Shown here: positions 9,525 through 21,768 of the stretch, one piece after another
How the letters are laid out: each line of letters starts with the position of its first letter
How positions within the stretch are numbered: the first letter of the stretch is position 1
Origin: Pratylenchus scribneri
Taxonomy: Eukaryota > Nematoda > Chromadorea > Rhabditida > Pratylenchidae
NCBI GenBank assembly: GCA_030063045.1
Contig: JAQSEB010000064.1
Coordinates: forward strand, 1,178,001-1,242,000
Length of the DNA: 64,000 nt
Direction: 5' to 3'
Notes under the pieces: generated by a model
Databases searched by the model: none
What the model was told of the DNA's origin: nothing
Seen by the model: the letters and a program-made list of their open reading frames with translations, nothing else
Program-made: the position numbers and the translations under genes

Positions 9525-12368
9525 TCACATTGTGCCAGTTTGTTCGTCCAAAATGATTTTTAATTTTGAAAAGAATTCATTCAAATCCTTGTTGTCCCAG
9601 TAAATAAAATAATTATATGGATTTTGCCGTAAAAGAATATCATAATCACTAAAAAATTATATAAATTAATTATAATAAAATTGTCTTCAATTTTATATTT
9701 TAAAAATAATTTTTTAATATTTATTATTCCCAAAAATTTAAAAAACCTTTTTATTTTATTTAATTCTTTTTCATCAAATATTTGAGCTAAAAATTTACCT
9801 TTTCACTACTTTTTTAAGGGGCAGAATGGCACATGAAAATGTTTCCAAATGCTAAATTAAAATTTTTATTATAATTAATAAAATTAATATTTACTTTTAA
9901 TTTTTGCAGCATTTCTAAAATATATTCCTCATGAAAATTTGGAAAAATGTCTTTAAAATTTAAGCTCTGAAAAATAAAAATTAATTAAATTTTGATGTAA
10001 TTTGAAACTCTAAGTGGATGAATTTGATCCAATTTTGTGATTATTTCCATCAAAATTTTGTCGGCCATTTCCCAATTTGCGCATTCCAACTAAAATTTGT
10101 TGTCATCAAAACATAAAAAAATTCAAAAACCTCATGGAAATTTTCAAAATGGTAGACATTAATTGAAATGGCCAAGGAGGAAAGTTGTTGGAAGGCATAA
10201 AGCCCTTCCAAATCGCGCAAACGAGGAAGATCTTCAAACCATTGGTCATACCTTACTTCGAAATACAAATGTTCCAATTTTAGACAAAATTCGGCCAATT
10301 GGGTTAAATGCAACTGATAAAAAATTTTTATGTCATTATTTTGTGGTATAAAGTTGAATTTCTAAATTATTTTGCTTATTTGCCAAAATCTTAGTAATCT
10401 TTCAATTCAATAATAAAATATTATAATACAGCTTTTTGGATACTTATCAGTTATCCACTTTGTAGATATTTTATAAATTAGTGTGCTCCGTATCCGTATA
10501 GGTGATTAATGGTAGGGATAAGTGAAATGGTAACTTAGCCCCGAATGACCAAAACTTTATACCGGATGACCCATGGGTTTATCGCTATCATATTTATTTA
10601 ACCAAAAAAACTGCCCCGGAATAACCGGTAAGTACCGCTTTTGTTGATCTTGTTGATACTTGATATCAAAAAGACTAATCAAATCAAATTTAATTGGCCA
10701 AAAAATTATGAAAAAAATAATCGGAATTTGTTTTATTGCCCTTTTGGTGAATAACTAACTTTTTAAAATTTATCAAACCCAATCATTAATTGTTCTCTAG
10801 CAATTCTTACCTAACATGTCTATAAAGATTGTTAAATTTGCTAAACTTTTGGCAAATAATTTGGTATAATGTGATGAGACTTTCATTATTTTTGGAATTA
10901 TTAAAAAAACTCCTATTTATATGGATCTTTATTTAAGCTTTAATTAAAGATTTTAAGCTGTTAAAAAATCCACAAACATAGTCCATATGGCAATTGAAGG
11001 GCCTGAATTTGGCTGAATTGGGTGGGCAAATTTAATCGCAAAAATGAATGATTTTGTGCATACAATATTGGACATTGAAGGCTAAATAAATGTGCATAAA
11101 TCAATTTAAAATTATTTTCATATTACCTATAAAATCTTTCATAGATTTTTAAATTATCCCAATCATTGAATCTTTCATCAAATCTAGTAAAATGAGCATT
11201 GTATAAAATATATTGAATATTTGGGAATAATTCCTCATTTAATAGAGTGAACAATTTAATTTTGTCATTGATTGAGTTCCATGAAAATTGCTGCCAAATT
11301 TGTAAATATTTAACACTTTTTGGCATCAAAACCGTCAACTGTCCCTCCTCTTCCTCAATGAACAAATTGGGCAAATTTCCGATTCGAAGACATTCCAACT
11401 GGAAACGAATAAACATTGAGCAATTAATAAATTAATCAGATTTGTTTACAAATTTTGAATATTTCTCGGTTATTTATATTCATATCTTTTCACCTCAAAA
11501 TTATTATGCAGCTATCAGCAGATTTAATTTTTTCTATTTTTGATTTTTTTCTTTTTTGATTGTAAAACAATAAAAAGATACTATTTTAGAGTTTATTAAA
11601 AATTTTATGGGAAAAGGTGCATTGAGTGAAGAAAAATTCTGGGTACTTATCGGTTTTCTTAGTCCTGTTTTTTGGTCAATTGGGAAAGGTAACAGTAACC
11701 TCCATGGGACATTCGGCATAGGGTTAGGGTCTTCTAGGGATAGGTTATCATCCGGTACGTCCCAACTTTGCGATGATCAAGTCTAGGCGAATTTTACAAA
11801 ATTTGGCGATCTCCCGGTTGACCTCTGATCGCCCAGTTTTCCTTGCCCCGCTATCATCTAAAATAACCTTAAATTTTAATCATCTACAAGAAGACTTCAT
11901 TTCTTACGACACAGATAACAGTGAATCATCAAAAGTATCAAAATCTGCTGGTAGATACTACGTAGGTAGCATTTTTTGATAATTTAAATTGACCAAATTT
12001 AACTCGAGAATAAAATTACCCATTAAAATTTTGCCATTTTCAATTATTTTTTTTTGAATATTTTAAAATAAACCTTTTGACAATTTTCAAACAATTTGGC
12101 TAATTCTCGTTTTATGGTCTATTGAATGGATTCAGGCATCGATTCGTCACTTTCAATGTTCGAACCTCCAACCAAGCAAATGCCAATGCCGTTTGGCGCC
12201 AATTACGGAAAACTCGTTCCAAACGAATTCGTTGCCGAAAACTCAACAAAGAGAAAATGCGAGTCTAATTTTAGAAAAATTTTATTTTTTCTCATAAATT
12301 TTATATTAAATTTTTACCAAAATTTCAGGGGACAAATGGTGAAATTCAATTTGATTTGGTTGCGTCAT
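9525..12368 (-). pseudogene. F-box/LRR paralogue A, broken by deletion
   Basis: Homologous exon by exon to the intact gene at 12584-18005. Parts seen: 12368-12318 (start, HHLSPEIL), 12264 to about 12064 (F-box), 11398-11127, 11081-10978, 10313-10131, 10089-10009, 9966-9895, 9851-9810, and a last exon ending at TGA 9525. The F-box exon runs straight into the tail of the next exon (KRELAKLFENCQK) near 12118, with the intervening sequence of exon 3 lost, and a TAA appears at the join. Exon 5 has lost 5 nt relative to the intact copy. Later exons are still open and spliceable. F-box proteins recruit substrates to SCF ubiquitin ligases. This copy is unlikely to give a full product. Confidence 0.7.
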
Positions 12369-12583
12369 TTACAATCTACTAAAAAATGTCAATGTCTTGA
12401 AAATTATAAATATTTGTTAACAATTCAAAATTTGATCAGTAAAAAATTTTTTTAAAGCTATTAAAAAATATTTTATTCCACAAGATAATTTAATAAACAA
12501 TAATTTATGGAAATTTTTTTGTTATATTTTTGACACTTAATTATATTAAAAATTTTGCAAAATGAAATTGGTCAACATCTTTT

Positions 12584-15500
12584 TCACATAATAATCGCTA
12601 TAATACATTTTTGCGAACATTGAAACCAGTGTAGGGCACCGTGTTGATTTCCTTCTTCATTCAATAAAATCAAGGAAAATCGTCTAAAAATTAGGAAAAC
12701 TATTTAAATTAAACAATCTATTAATGAGCAAACCTTATTCTTTGGTCGAAGATTTTGTCCATCAATTCATTTAAAACAATTGAATAAGCCGTATTCATTT
12801 GATAATCATTATCGTGAATTAGTGAAATAATTTTCCATCGAATTTTCTCACAATTTGGAATCCATTTGGCCAAAATTCTATTATTAGGTTGCAAATTCGA
12901 AGTTCTGCTTTTTAGCAACTTTAATATAATTTAATTTAAATTAATTTAATTTAATTATTAATTTGTTCACCGTGAATTTGAATGATTTTTTACTACATTT
13001 TTGGTCAATTTCCATTTGATCGTCCAAAATGACTTTTAATTTTGCAAAAAATTCATCCAAATTTATTTGAATATCCTCGTTGCCCCAATAAACTTGTTCA
13101 TTATTAAATGGATATTGAGGATAAAGCAAATCCAAATAATTAACATTTATCTTTCTATGCGGCTGAATGGCACATGAAAATGTTTCCAAATGCTAAAATA
13201 TTTAATTATTTTAATTTATATTTTAATTTATATTAAAATTTACCCTTAATTTTTGTAGTAATTCCAAAATATATTCTTCATGCAAATTTGGATAATAATA
13301 ATAAGAGAATTGATTGGGTTTAAAATCCAAACTCTGAAATTAAGAAATTTAATTAATTATTTTAATTTAATAAAACTCGAAGTGGATGAATTTGATTCAA
13401 TTTTGTTAGAATTTCCATCAATATTGTGTCGCCCTTTTCCCCATTTGCGCATTCCAACTAAAATTCATTTTTATTTCTTTTTTTAATTTTAATTTAGTAC
13501 CTCATGGAAAGTCGTATCATAGTGCCTCATTTGCATGGAAATGGCCAATGAGGAAAGTTGTTGAAAGGCATAAAGTCCCTCCAATTCGCGCAATCGTGGC
13601 GGTTCAGTCCATTCATCATAACTTACGTAAAAATACAAATGTTCCAACTGTGGGCAAATTTCTGCCAATTGGATTAAACGAAACTGAAAAAGAAGAATAT
13701 GGGTCGCTATTATAATTTATATAGTTTTTGATTTTGGGCTATAGTATTGATATAAAAAAAAATAATAATATCTTATTTATTATTAAATATTAGAATAAAT
13801 TAGAATTATCACATCATGAATTTGAGGCTCTTTCGTGAGTCCAATGGCGCTTTAAGCGTCTGTCTAATAAATCAATTATGCGCCCAAGGAAGGTTTAGGT
13901 TAAGCTAGGATAGGTTTTAGGGCTCAATGCATTAGGTTTAGGGCTAAATAGAATCGGCTAAATTACGGCTCATCAACATGAGGTTTAGGATTAGCTAGGT
14001 TAGATTTTAGTGCTCGAGGCATTGGGTAATATGGCTAGTTAGGTTAGATTATTTTAGACATTTTTAGATTGGATTGAAAAAATTTCCATTGGACTCAAAA
14101 ATTGTACTAAATCATTCTTTCTATTTTAATAATATTAGTAACATGAATTTCTTAAACAAACGTTCATATGGCAATTTAAATGAAGGGCCTGAAGCTGATG
14201 GAAAATGGGCAAATTTAATTCGAAAAATGAATAATTTTGGGGGGTTCCGGAAAACTACTAATGATTTGCGCGAATATTTGCTTCGCATTTAATGATTTTA
14301 TAATTCTCGAAGAAACCGTACACTTCTGGATGGTCGGGTGAATTGATTCAGGCATCGATTCGTCACTTTCAATGTTCTCCAACCAAGCCAATGCCAATGC
14401 AGTTTGACGCCAAATTCGACAAACTCGTTCCAAACGAATTCGTTGCCGAAAACTCAACAAAGAGAAAATGCGAGTCTGGGTTTAACAGAACCTTCAAAAT
14501 TATGTAAATTTAATTTTTTAACAAAATTTCGGAAGGCAGATGGTGAAATTCAATTTGATATAACTTCATAATTTTCTATAAAAATTTATAAAAAATGTTA
14601 GCTCAAATATTATAAAAATATTTGTTAAAAATTCAACATTAGATTAATAAAATATTTTTAAAAATTATTTTATTCGAAAGGATAAAATTTACAATAAAAT
14701 GAAATGCCCTAGAAATAGGGGCATTGATTGATGAAGCCGATCGATTTCAACTAAAAACTACGCCCAAAAATGAAAAATAATGATGGAAAGAGACAGAACC
14801 AGTGAACCAAAAATGTGGAAAAATGGGACGAATCAAATGGTCATCTTCCAGTTTAATTCTTTCTTTCGGCTGCACGCTCAAATTTGATGTGCAAAAACAT
14901 GGTCATGAAGGTGGCGACACTGAAATTGAAAATTTTAAAATTAAATAGAAATTTTGATTAATTTTGATTAAATTGAGAATTTTTATTATTTTTTCAAATT
15001 TTTATATTTAAAAAACTTACCACAAAGCAATCAACCAATTTAGCTTGACATTCCATATGATTCCACATCTTCTTCGGTGATGGAACGATTGTATTTCTTC
15101 ATTTCCTCGGCACAAATTTCTTTCTTGGCACAAAAACAATTGAAGGAACATCCGGCTTGTTCTAAAAAAAATTAATAAAAATTTATAATCTTTGATAAAT
15201 CAATTAAATTAAAATTTTTTATCTCCCATTATTTTTTTACTTTAGATTTTTGCTGCGCAGCTGTGCCCAATGAAGGCATAAATTAAGCTAGGATAGTTTT
15301 TATGGTTCGAGGCATTAGATGTCTAGGACTATTTAAGTAAGGCTAGGTTAGGGCTCATGTCAGCATGAGGTTTGAGTTGCTAAGTTAGGTTTTGTTGCTC
15401 GGGGCATTGGGTAATATGGCTAGGTTAGGTTAGATTATTTTAGACATTTTTAGATTGTACACAAAAGCACCATTGGACGCATAAAGGGCTTTTGGACTCA

Positions 15501-18005
15501 AAATTCTTTTTTTCTTTTTAATAATATTAGTAATATGAATTTCTGAAACAAACATAGTTCATATGGCAATTTAAATGAAGAGCCTGAAGCTGATGGAAAA
15601 TGGGCAAATTTAATTCGAAAAATGAATAATTTTGGGGGAACAAAAATGGCCATTGAAGACTGAAAAATGTTTCATATTTCCAATAAATATTGTTAATTTA
15701 TAACCTATAAATCCTTTCATAAATTTTAGTCGAACCGAGCAATTCGTCGTCCATTTCAAAATAAGAATTACACAAGAAATATTGAACATTTGGGAATAAT
15801 TCTCCATTCAACAATGTGAATAATTTAATACTGTTGTTATTTTCATTCCAATTATGTTCAGACCAAATTTGTAAATATTTAACTGTTTTTGGTAACAAAA
15901 CAATAAATGGACATCCTTGGTCCTCCTCTGCTTTATCCATGAATAAATCGCCTAATTTACTGATTCGAAGACATTCTAACTGCAAAAAGTACAAATAAAA
16001 ACAATGAATGAATTAAATCAATTTTGTACTTGATCGATTTTTAGTGTCCCCCAATTTTACCTAATAGAAGTCACCCTAAATTATAAAGAATCTATTCTAA
16101 AGTTTTTGAAAATTAGTAGCCCCCTCTATAAGAAGTAACCCCCTCCCCTCTTTTAAGATTAAGACCATCTCTAGAGGATCTTCGAAAATTAGTAGCCCTT
16201 TACATCTCTATTAGAAGCCAAATTCAATTAAATGCTCACTCTAGAGGGTCTTTGAACATAAGTAGCCGCAAAGTTACTAATAGAATATTTACGTCATCTA
16301 ATATTACACATAATAAATCTTTTTTATGCATGCATAATTTCAATATAATTTTAGGATTCCAAAAAAATTGTAAAAATCGGTCACACTGGGAAGTATAAAA
16401 TTCTTAAATTGTTTTATTATTAGTAACCTTTTGACAATTTTCAAACAATTTGGCCAATTCTCGCTTCAATGCCATTTGTCTTGCGCTCATTTTTTGATAT
16501 CTTTTTCTCGCTGATTTTGGAAGTAAATTAATGGACAATGAAATGAGTTGTGGGGCCACATGTTGGGTAATTTGTTGTAAATGCCAAATATCCAGGCTTT
16601 CGTCAATTCGTAAATGTGCCAATTTTTGATAGACGGGCAATTGTTGAAAATATCGGCCAAAACGAATTTCCACACCGATGCCTGTACCAAGATGAAGTTC
16701 CTCCAAATATGGGCCACAACGGCGCAAAATGGCTGTCAATTTGCCCAACTGCATTTGAACAAAATTAACAAGGAATTTTTCGAAATTTTTATGATATTAT
16801 AAAAAATGTTTATTAAATTATTTTTTAAATTGAACCAAATAAAGATAAAAATAATAAAAATAATCTTTCCAACTCTAATTTTTAAAGCTGGCCTATTTTT
16901 TAGACACCTATCCAATTTGTAAGTAATTTCCCCTTTATGAGCTCCCCTCTCCCCTATTGCCTTATCCGATGACTCATCACTCATGAGAGTTAGGATAAGA
17001 ATCAATTCAATAATAAGATAAGGCAAAATCCGTACGGGGTCAATTCCCGAATAATCAAAGGTGGGCGATTCCCGAATAGTGCAAATATGGGCTTTTTCGA
17101 CTTATGATAAAAAAGAAACCGTTTTAGGCCCTACAAACTTGTAGATCTCATCAAGGCCCATCGAATGGTATATAATATGTCAGTTTTAAGCTAAAAATTT
17201 AATATTTAAACCGTTTAAACCATATTTTTAAGTTTTTGGTTTAAAACTATTTAATTTTGTAATCAAACCTATGACAAATTATATACCATTCGATGTGCCT
17301 TGATGAGATCTACAAAATGGTATTAGGTTTGTAGGTTCTAAAACCGGTTTCTGATTTATTAGAAGTCAAAAAAGTCCACATTTGCACTATTCGGGAATCG
17401 ACCTAGCACCGGCAAAATCACCTTAAGTAATCTTAGCTTTATATACCTCACACTCAGAGGAGGTACGGTACCCGTAAAACTATTTAAAATGTCAATTAAA
17501 TCCCATATTATTTCTCTAATCTCATCTCTCAATCAACTCTTTCTCTATCCAATTTTAACAAATTTACTAATAATGCCAATATTCTCTTAAAAAATGGATG
17601 AATTGATGCAAAAAAGAAAAATGTTGATGCACACACACACATTTTAATCTATGGCAATTTGAAATGCGCAAAATATGCGCTTTCTATTGGTTTTCCAATT
17701 TTCTCGAAATGAGAATGATTTCAAATTAATTGTCAAAAAACAAAGAAAACCGTACACTTCTGGATGGTCTATTGAATGGATTCAGGACTCGATTCGTCAC
17801 TTTCAATGTTCGAACCTCCAACCAAGCAAATGCCAATGCCGTTTGGCGCCAAATTCGACAAATTCGTTCCAAACGAATTCGTTGCCGAAAATTCAACAAA
17901 GAGAAAATGCGAGTCTGATGAGTTTAGGAAAATTTACATCATAATTAAATTTTATACCAAAATTTCAGAAGGCAAATGGTGAAATTCAATTCGATTTAAC
18001 TGCAT
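12584..18005 (-). CDS. F-box/LRR-like protein, complete 589-aa frame
   Basis: Eleven exons, all with GT...AG ends and matching phases, sum to 1770 nt: 18005-17958, 17914-17756, 16748-16428, 15979-15705, 15659-15554, 13683-13501, 13457-13377, 13333-13244, 13192-12971, 12918-12734, 12683-12584. Residues about 11-50 form an F-box (LPSEILTRIFSLLNFRQRI, then LERICRIWRQ). The rest carries irregular leucine-rich segments such as ILRRCGPYLEELHLG and LEGLYAFQQLSSLAIS. The F-box binds Skp1 and would place the protein in an SCF ubiquitin ligase, with the LRR-like part choosing substrate. That role is inferred from family. Intron 5 (15553-13684) holds a duplicated piece of this same gene family and a piece of an unrelated gene. 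A head-to-head paralogue starts 279 bp away. Exons 9 and 10 of the paralogues are fused here. Confidence 0.75.
13880..14569 (-). pseudogene. F-box family fragment inside intron 5
   Basis: From 14569 downward it reads a start exon (MKLYQIEFHHLPSEIL) and an F-box exon. Near 14250 it switches abruptly to a copy of exon 5 and of the following intron, matching 15270-15640. Exons 3 and 4 are absent. The first donor is damaged: TTTTG is followed by TTAAAA where the other copies read GGTATAA. It is a rearranged duplicate lying in the same orientation within an intron of the intact gene, and should be spliced out. Confidence 0.65.
14701..15268 (-). repeat. Partial duplicate of the cysteine-rich secreted gene
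   Basis: This segment is nearly identical to about 29040-29555, including introns and 3' flank. It carries only the last coding exon (15161-15040, same 122-nt length and frame, same eight-residue tail before TAA). Similarity stops at gctgcgcagc, before the exons that encode the signal peptide and first cysteines. It lies in intron 5 of the F-box gene, so it is a dead partial copy. Confidence 0.8.
16021..16400. other. Intron 3 of the F-box gene with short duplicated blocks
   Basis: The intron contains three related blocks of 'aaaattagtagccccctctat'-like sequence (around 16110, 16190 and 16260). Similar blocks occur at 6960-7030 and 33300-33620, so this is a dispersed repeat family. No coding potential seen. 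Confidence 0.45.
17071..17390. mobile_element. 320-bp palindromic MITE carrying the recurrent module
   Basis: Ends are GATTCCCGAATAGTGCAAAT and its inverse ATTTGCACTATTCGGGAATC. Moving inward, each arm has the ctacaaac...gtagatctcatcaagg...catcgaatggtatata module in opposite orientation around a centre rich in gtttaaac/ggtttaaa. It sits in intron 2 of the F-box gene. A clear target-site duplication was not found. Confidence 0.7.
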
Positions 18006-18283
18006 GATTTCTATAAAATATTTAAAAAAATTTCAATTTCTCGTGAATTATAAATAGTTCTAAACAAATTAAAATTAGATCAAGAAAATATATTTTTATA
18101 AATTATTTTATTCCTCTAATGAATTTATAATAAATTGAGTTTTTATATTAATGACAATTTTTAATAATTTAAAATTTTTGCAAAATGTCTCATTCTCGTA
18201 CTAATATAACATAATAATATTAACAAATATTTGTAAATATTTTCAAGATTTTGATATATTTAGTAATAATTTCATAGAAAATT
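18006..18283. promoter_or_regulatory. Shared upstream region of two divergent F-box genes
   Basis: Only 278 bp separate the start codons of the minus-strand gene (18005) and the plus-strand paralogue (18284). The last bases before each ATG are alike (aga-aat-atgcag context) in inverted orientation, as expected if the pair arose by inverted duplication about an axis near 18145. No specific promoter element can be named. Any bidirectional promoter activity is inference. Confidence 0.4.
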
Positions 18284-18795
18284 ATGCAGCCATATCAAAT
18301 TGAATTTCACCATCTGCCTTCTGAAATTTTGGTATAAATTTAATTATGATGAATAATTAAATTTTCCTAAACTCAGACTCGCATTATCTCTTTGTTGAGT
18401 TTTCGGCAACGAATTCGTTTAGAACGAGTTTGCCGTAATTGGCGCCAAACGGCATTGGCATTTGCTTGGTTGGAGGTTCGAACATTGAAAGTGACGAATC
18501 GATGCCTGAATCCATTCACTAGACCATCCAGAAGTTTACGGTTTTTATTTTGTATGAAATAGTTTACATTTGTCGAAATTGGAAATTAGCACAATTCAAA
18601 TCATCCTAGATTATGCAGATTGCTTGCGTATAAGCATATTTCACAAATTCAATCGATTTTTCAAGATAATATTAACTTTAATAGCAACTTTTTTAACATT
18701 GGAGATAGCTCTGATTGTGAGCTGAATTGAATAAAAAAAAATAATAATCAGTGAGATTGCAAATAGATATATTTGAACCTCTATGGGTGCTAGGA

Positions 18796-19028
18796 ATAAG
18801 GTTTAAGATTAACTATACCTATCTCTGAAATGACCATAATTCAAGGGTTTAAGATTAACTAATCCTATCTCTGAAATGACCATAATTCAAGGGTTTAAGA
18901 TTAACTAATCCTATCTCTGAAATGACCATAATTCAAGGGTTTAAGATTAACTAATCCTATCTCTGAAATGACCATAATTCAAGGGTTTAAGATTAACTAA
19001 TCCTATCTCTGAAATGACCATAATTCAA
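18796..19028. repeat. 46-bp tandem repeat, five copies
   Basis: Five near-identical units containing aagggtttaagattaactaa and cctatctctgaaatgaccat, 46 bp each. The first copy differs by a few bases. It lies in intron 2 of paralogue D. Confidence 0.9.
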
Positions 19029-20531
19029 ATCTACTGATGAAGACCCACAGTAGATTTAAGCCCTTGTGTGTTTTGATACACTGTTTAAAAAAAATTGGGA
19101 CATCTTTCATTTCTTAAAAATTAGAAATGGAAGATTTTTTATTCTTATTTGGAAAAAAATAATTTAAATAACATTTTACTTTTTATTTTATTTTGATTAA
19201 TAATGAATTTATAAAAAAAATTCCGATTAAATATAATAGTTGAACAAATTGAGTGCCATTTTGCGCCGTTGTGGCCCATATTTGGAGGAACTTCATCTTG
19301 GCCCGGGCATTGGTGCCCAAACTCGTTTTGGCCGATATTTTCAACAATTGGCTGTCTATCAAAAATTGGCACATTTAAGAATTGACGAAAGCCTGGATAT
19401 TTGGCATTTGCAGCAAATTGCCGAACATTTGGCTCCTCAACTCATTTCATTGTCCATAAATTTGCATTCTAAGAATAGAAGTCGAAAAATGTGCAAAAAA
19501 CAAATTGCCTTAAAGAGTGAATTGGGAAAATTGTTTGCAAATTGTCAAAAGGTTTCTAAGAATAAAATGCAAAAATGTTTAAATTATTATAAATATTTGT
19601 TAAACTTGGAATTAAAAGCTTAATTATGCAATTGTTTTTATTTTGCACAAAATCTTTTGATGATTAATTGAAATTCGAAATCATTTCCAAAATTATTTCA
19701 TTGGCCAAATTAATACAATTTCAACTTCAAAAACGGATAAAAAATTGCGAAATTATGAGTTTTATAGGGAAAAGAAATCAAAAATAAAAAAATCAAATTA
19801 AAAAAACAGAAAATAAATTTAAGGAAATCTTAATTTAAAATTCTTTTTACCTATACTTTCTTTGTAAACCATAACTAAAGACTAATGAATAAATTAATTA
19901 ACAATCAAGTTAACACGATTAATTCTTATTATACTTTCCAGTTGGAATGTCTTCGAATCAGCGAATTGGCCAATTTGTTCATCGAGAATTAGGAGGATAG
20001 CAAATTGATTAGTTTGTTGCCAAAAATTGTAAAATATTTACAAATTTGGAAACAACCTGATTTTGATGACAATAACGATAAAATTAAATTTCTCACTCTT
20101 TTAAATGAAGAATTATTCCCGAATATTCGATTTTTCTTATGCAATTCTTCCTATTTTGAATTGGACGAAATTCTCAATTCGGAGAATGCAAAAATTTATG
20201 AACGAGTTTATAGGTAAAATTAAATTATATTTAAATTAATTTATCAACTTCAGCCTTCCATGGCCATTGTTATATGTACAAAATTATTCATTTTTGGATT
20301 TGCCTAATTTTCGGCAACTTCGAGCCTTTCATTTAAACGGCCAAAGCATAGATAAAGTTTGTGTTGAATTTTTCCCATTTATATTTTTTCTTGCAATTTT
20401 CAGCAACGTTTAACCCAAGTGGCAGAAATTTGTCCCCAATTGGAACATTTGGGTTTTCGGATAATTTATGAACACTCCGGGCATTTATTTCTTTGCGAAT
20501 TGGAAGGGCTTTATGCTTTCCAACGACTTTC

Positions 20532-20748
20532 GGAACTTATCTAGTTTACGTGGACCATTTTTGAAAGTGCTTGGTCCCCCCTATGGTTTTTGGATTTGGG
20601 TTAGGGGTTGGGTTTAGGATACACGTAAGATGATTCTTACCCAAATCTATTCCTATCCCAACCCTGATTAACCCTAACCCAAAATATGACAAACCAAAGG
20701 GGGGACCAAGCACTTTCAAAAATGGTCCACGTAAACTAGATAAGTTCC
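20532..20748. mobile_element. 217-bp MITE inserted in an F-box/LRR exon
   Basis: Inverted ends begin GGAACTTATCTAGTTTACGT and stay complementary for about 55 bp. The element is flanked by a perfect 8-bp duplication, cgactttc (20524-20531 and 20749-20756). Deleting element plus one duplication restores the ancestral codon series seen in the two minus-strand paralogues (YAFQ.LSSLAIS). Insertion length including the duplication is 225 nt, a multiple of three, but the element carries stop codons in that frame. 8-bp duplications occur in hAT, Merlin and P elements; superfamily not decided. Confidence 0.9.
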
Positions 20749-21768
20749 CGACTTTCATCCTTGGCCATTTCAATTGAACTCGGTCACATTATTCATGATT
20801 TCCATGAGGTTTTTATTTTATTTTATGATAATGCAATATACTATACCTATTTAGTTTACATGTCCAAATCATGAAATGGCAGATCAAGTTTTGCTGGAAA
20901 TTCTCACAAAATTGGATCAAATTAATTCACTCCGAGTTTTATAAAATTAAAAAATGTAATTAAATTCTTATTTTTTAGAGTTTGGATTTTAAAGCCATTT
21001 ATTCATATTATCCAAATTTTCATGAGGAATTTATTTTGGAATTGTTGCAAAAATTAAGGGTAAATTTAAAATTTTAAAAATATTTTTTTTTAAAAATTAT
21101 TTTAGAATTTGGAAACATTTTCTTGTGCCATTCAGCCGTATAGGAAAGAAGAAGAAATAGAGTAATTTGTTTTTAATTTAAATATAAATAATAAAAAAAA
21201 TCAATAAAAATAATTAATAAATGATAAAAAATATATTTAAATATTTTAATTAAACAAATGATTAAATTGAATTAATAATTTATTTTGAAATTTACATTTT
21301 AGTCTGCCCGATTTTATTCATCAGAAGCAATATCCATATCCATCTAATAATCCACAAGTTTACATTGAAATTAATTTCGATTTTTCGAAATTAAAAATCA
21401 TTTTGGACGAACAAATGGAAATGGGAATTAAAAAAGCAAAGCATTCAAATTTATGGTAATCCAAATTAATTAATTATTATTTATTAATATCAAAAATTAA
21501 GTTGTTGGATTATCAAAGATATTATTTGGAACCTCGGCATAGAATTTTGGCAAAACGGAAACCAAATGATGAGAAAATTAAATGGAGAAAAATTTCATTC
21601 ATTCGAAATTATGAATTTCAAATGTTTTCGACAAATTCAATTGTTTTGGATGAATTATTGGACAAAGTACTTGGCCAAAAGATAAGGTTGGTTTAATTTG
21701 ATTGCTTAAATTTATATTTGTTCTTTTTGTAAATTTTTAGGCAATTTTTATTTGAAATAATTGATTGA

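Larger units (their letters stand above)
18284..21768 (+). pseudogene. F-box/LRR paralogue D, head-to-head, decayed
   Basis: Recognisable exons: 18284-18331, 18377 to about 18538, 19240-19551, 19942-20213, 20254-20356, 20404-20808 (interrupted), 20855-20935, 20979-21059, 21106-21161, 21303-21455, about 21502-21689, 21741-21768. The start is MQPYQIEFHHLPSEIL and the F-box continues RIISLLSFRQRIRLERVCR. Three lesions are visible: an in-frame TAG at 19990-19992 in the LRR exon, a 217-bp MITE inside exon 6, and a 1-nt loss before the donor at 21455 that shifts phase against the next exon. Without the MITE, exon 6 is exactly 180 nt and in frame, so the element landed in a formerly good exon. The terminal residues RQFLFEIID end at TGA 21768. 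Confidence 0.75.

Noticed and set aside
12126..12455. 109-codon plus-strand frame starting MDSGIDSSLSMFEPP
   Set aside because: Antisense of the F-box exon of paralogue A; the same shadow appears at 17776.
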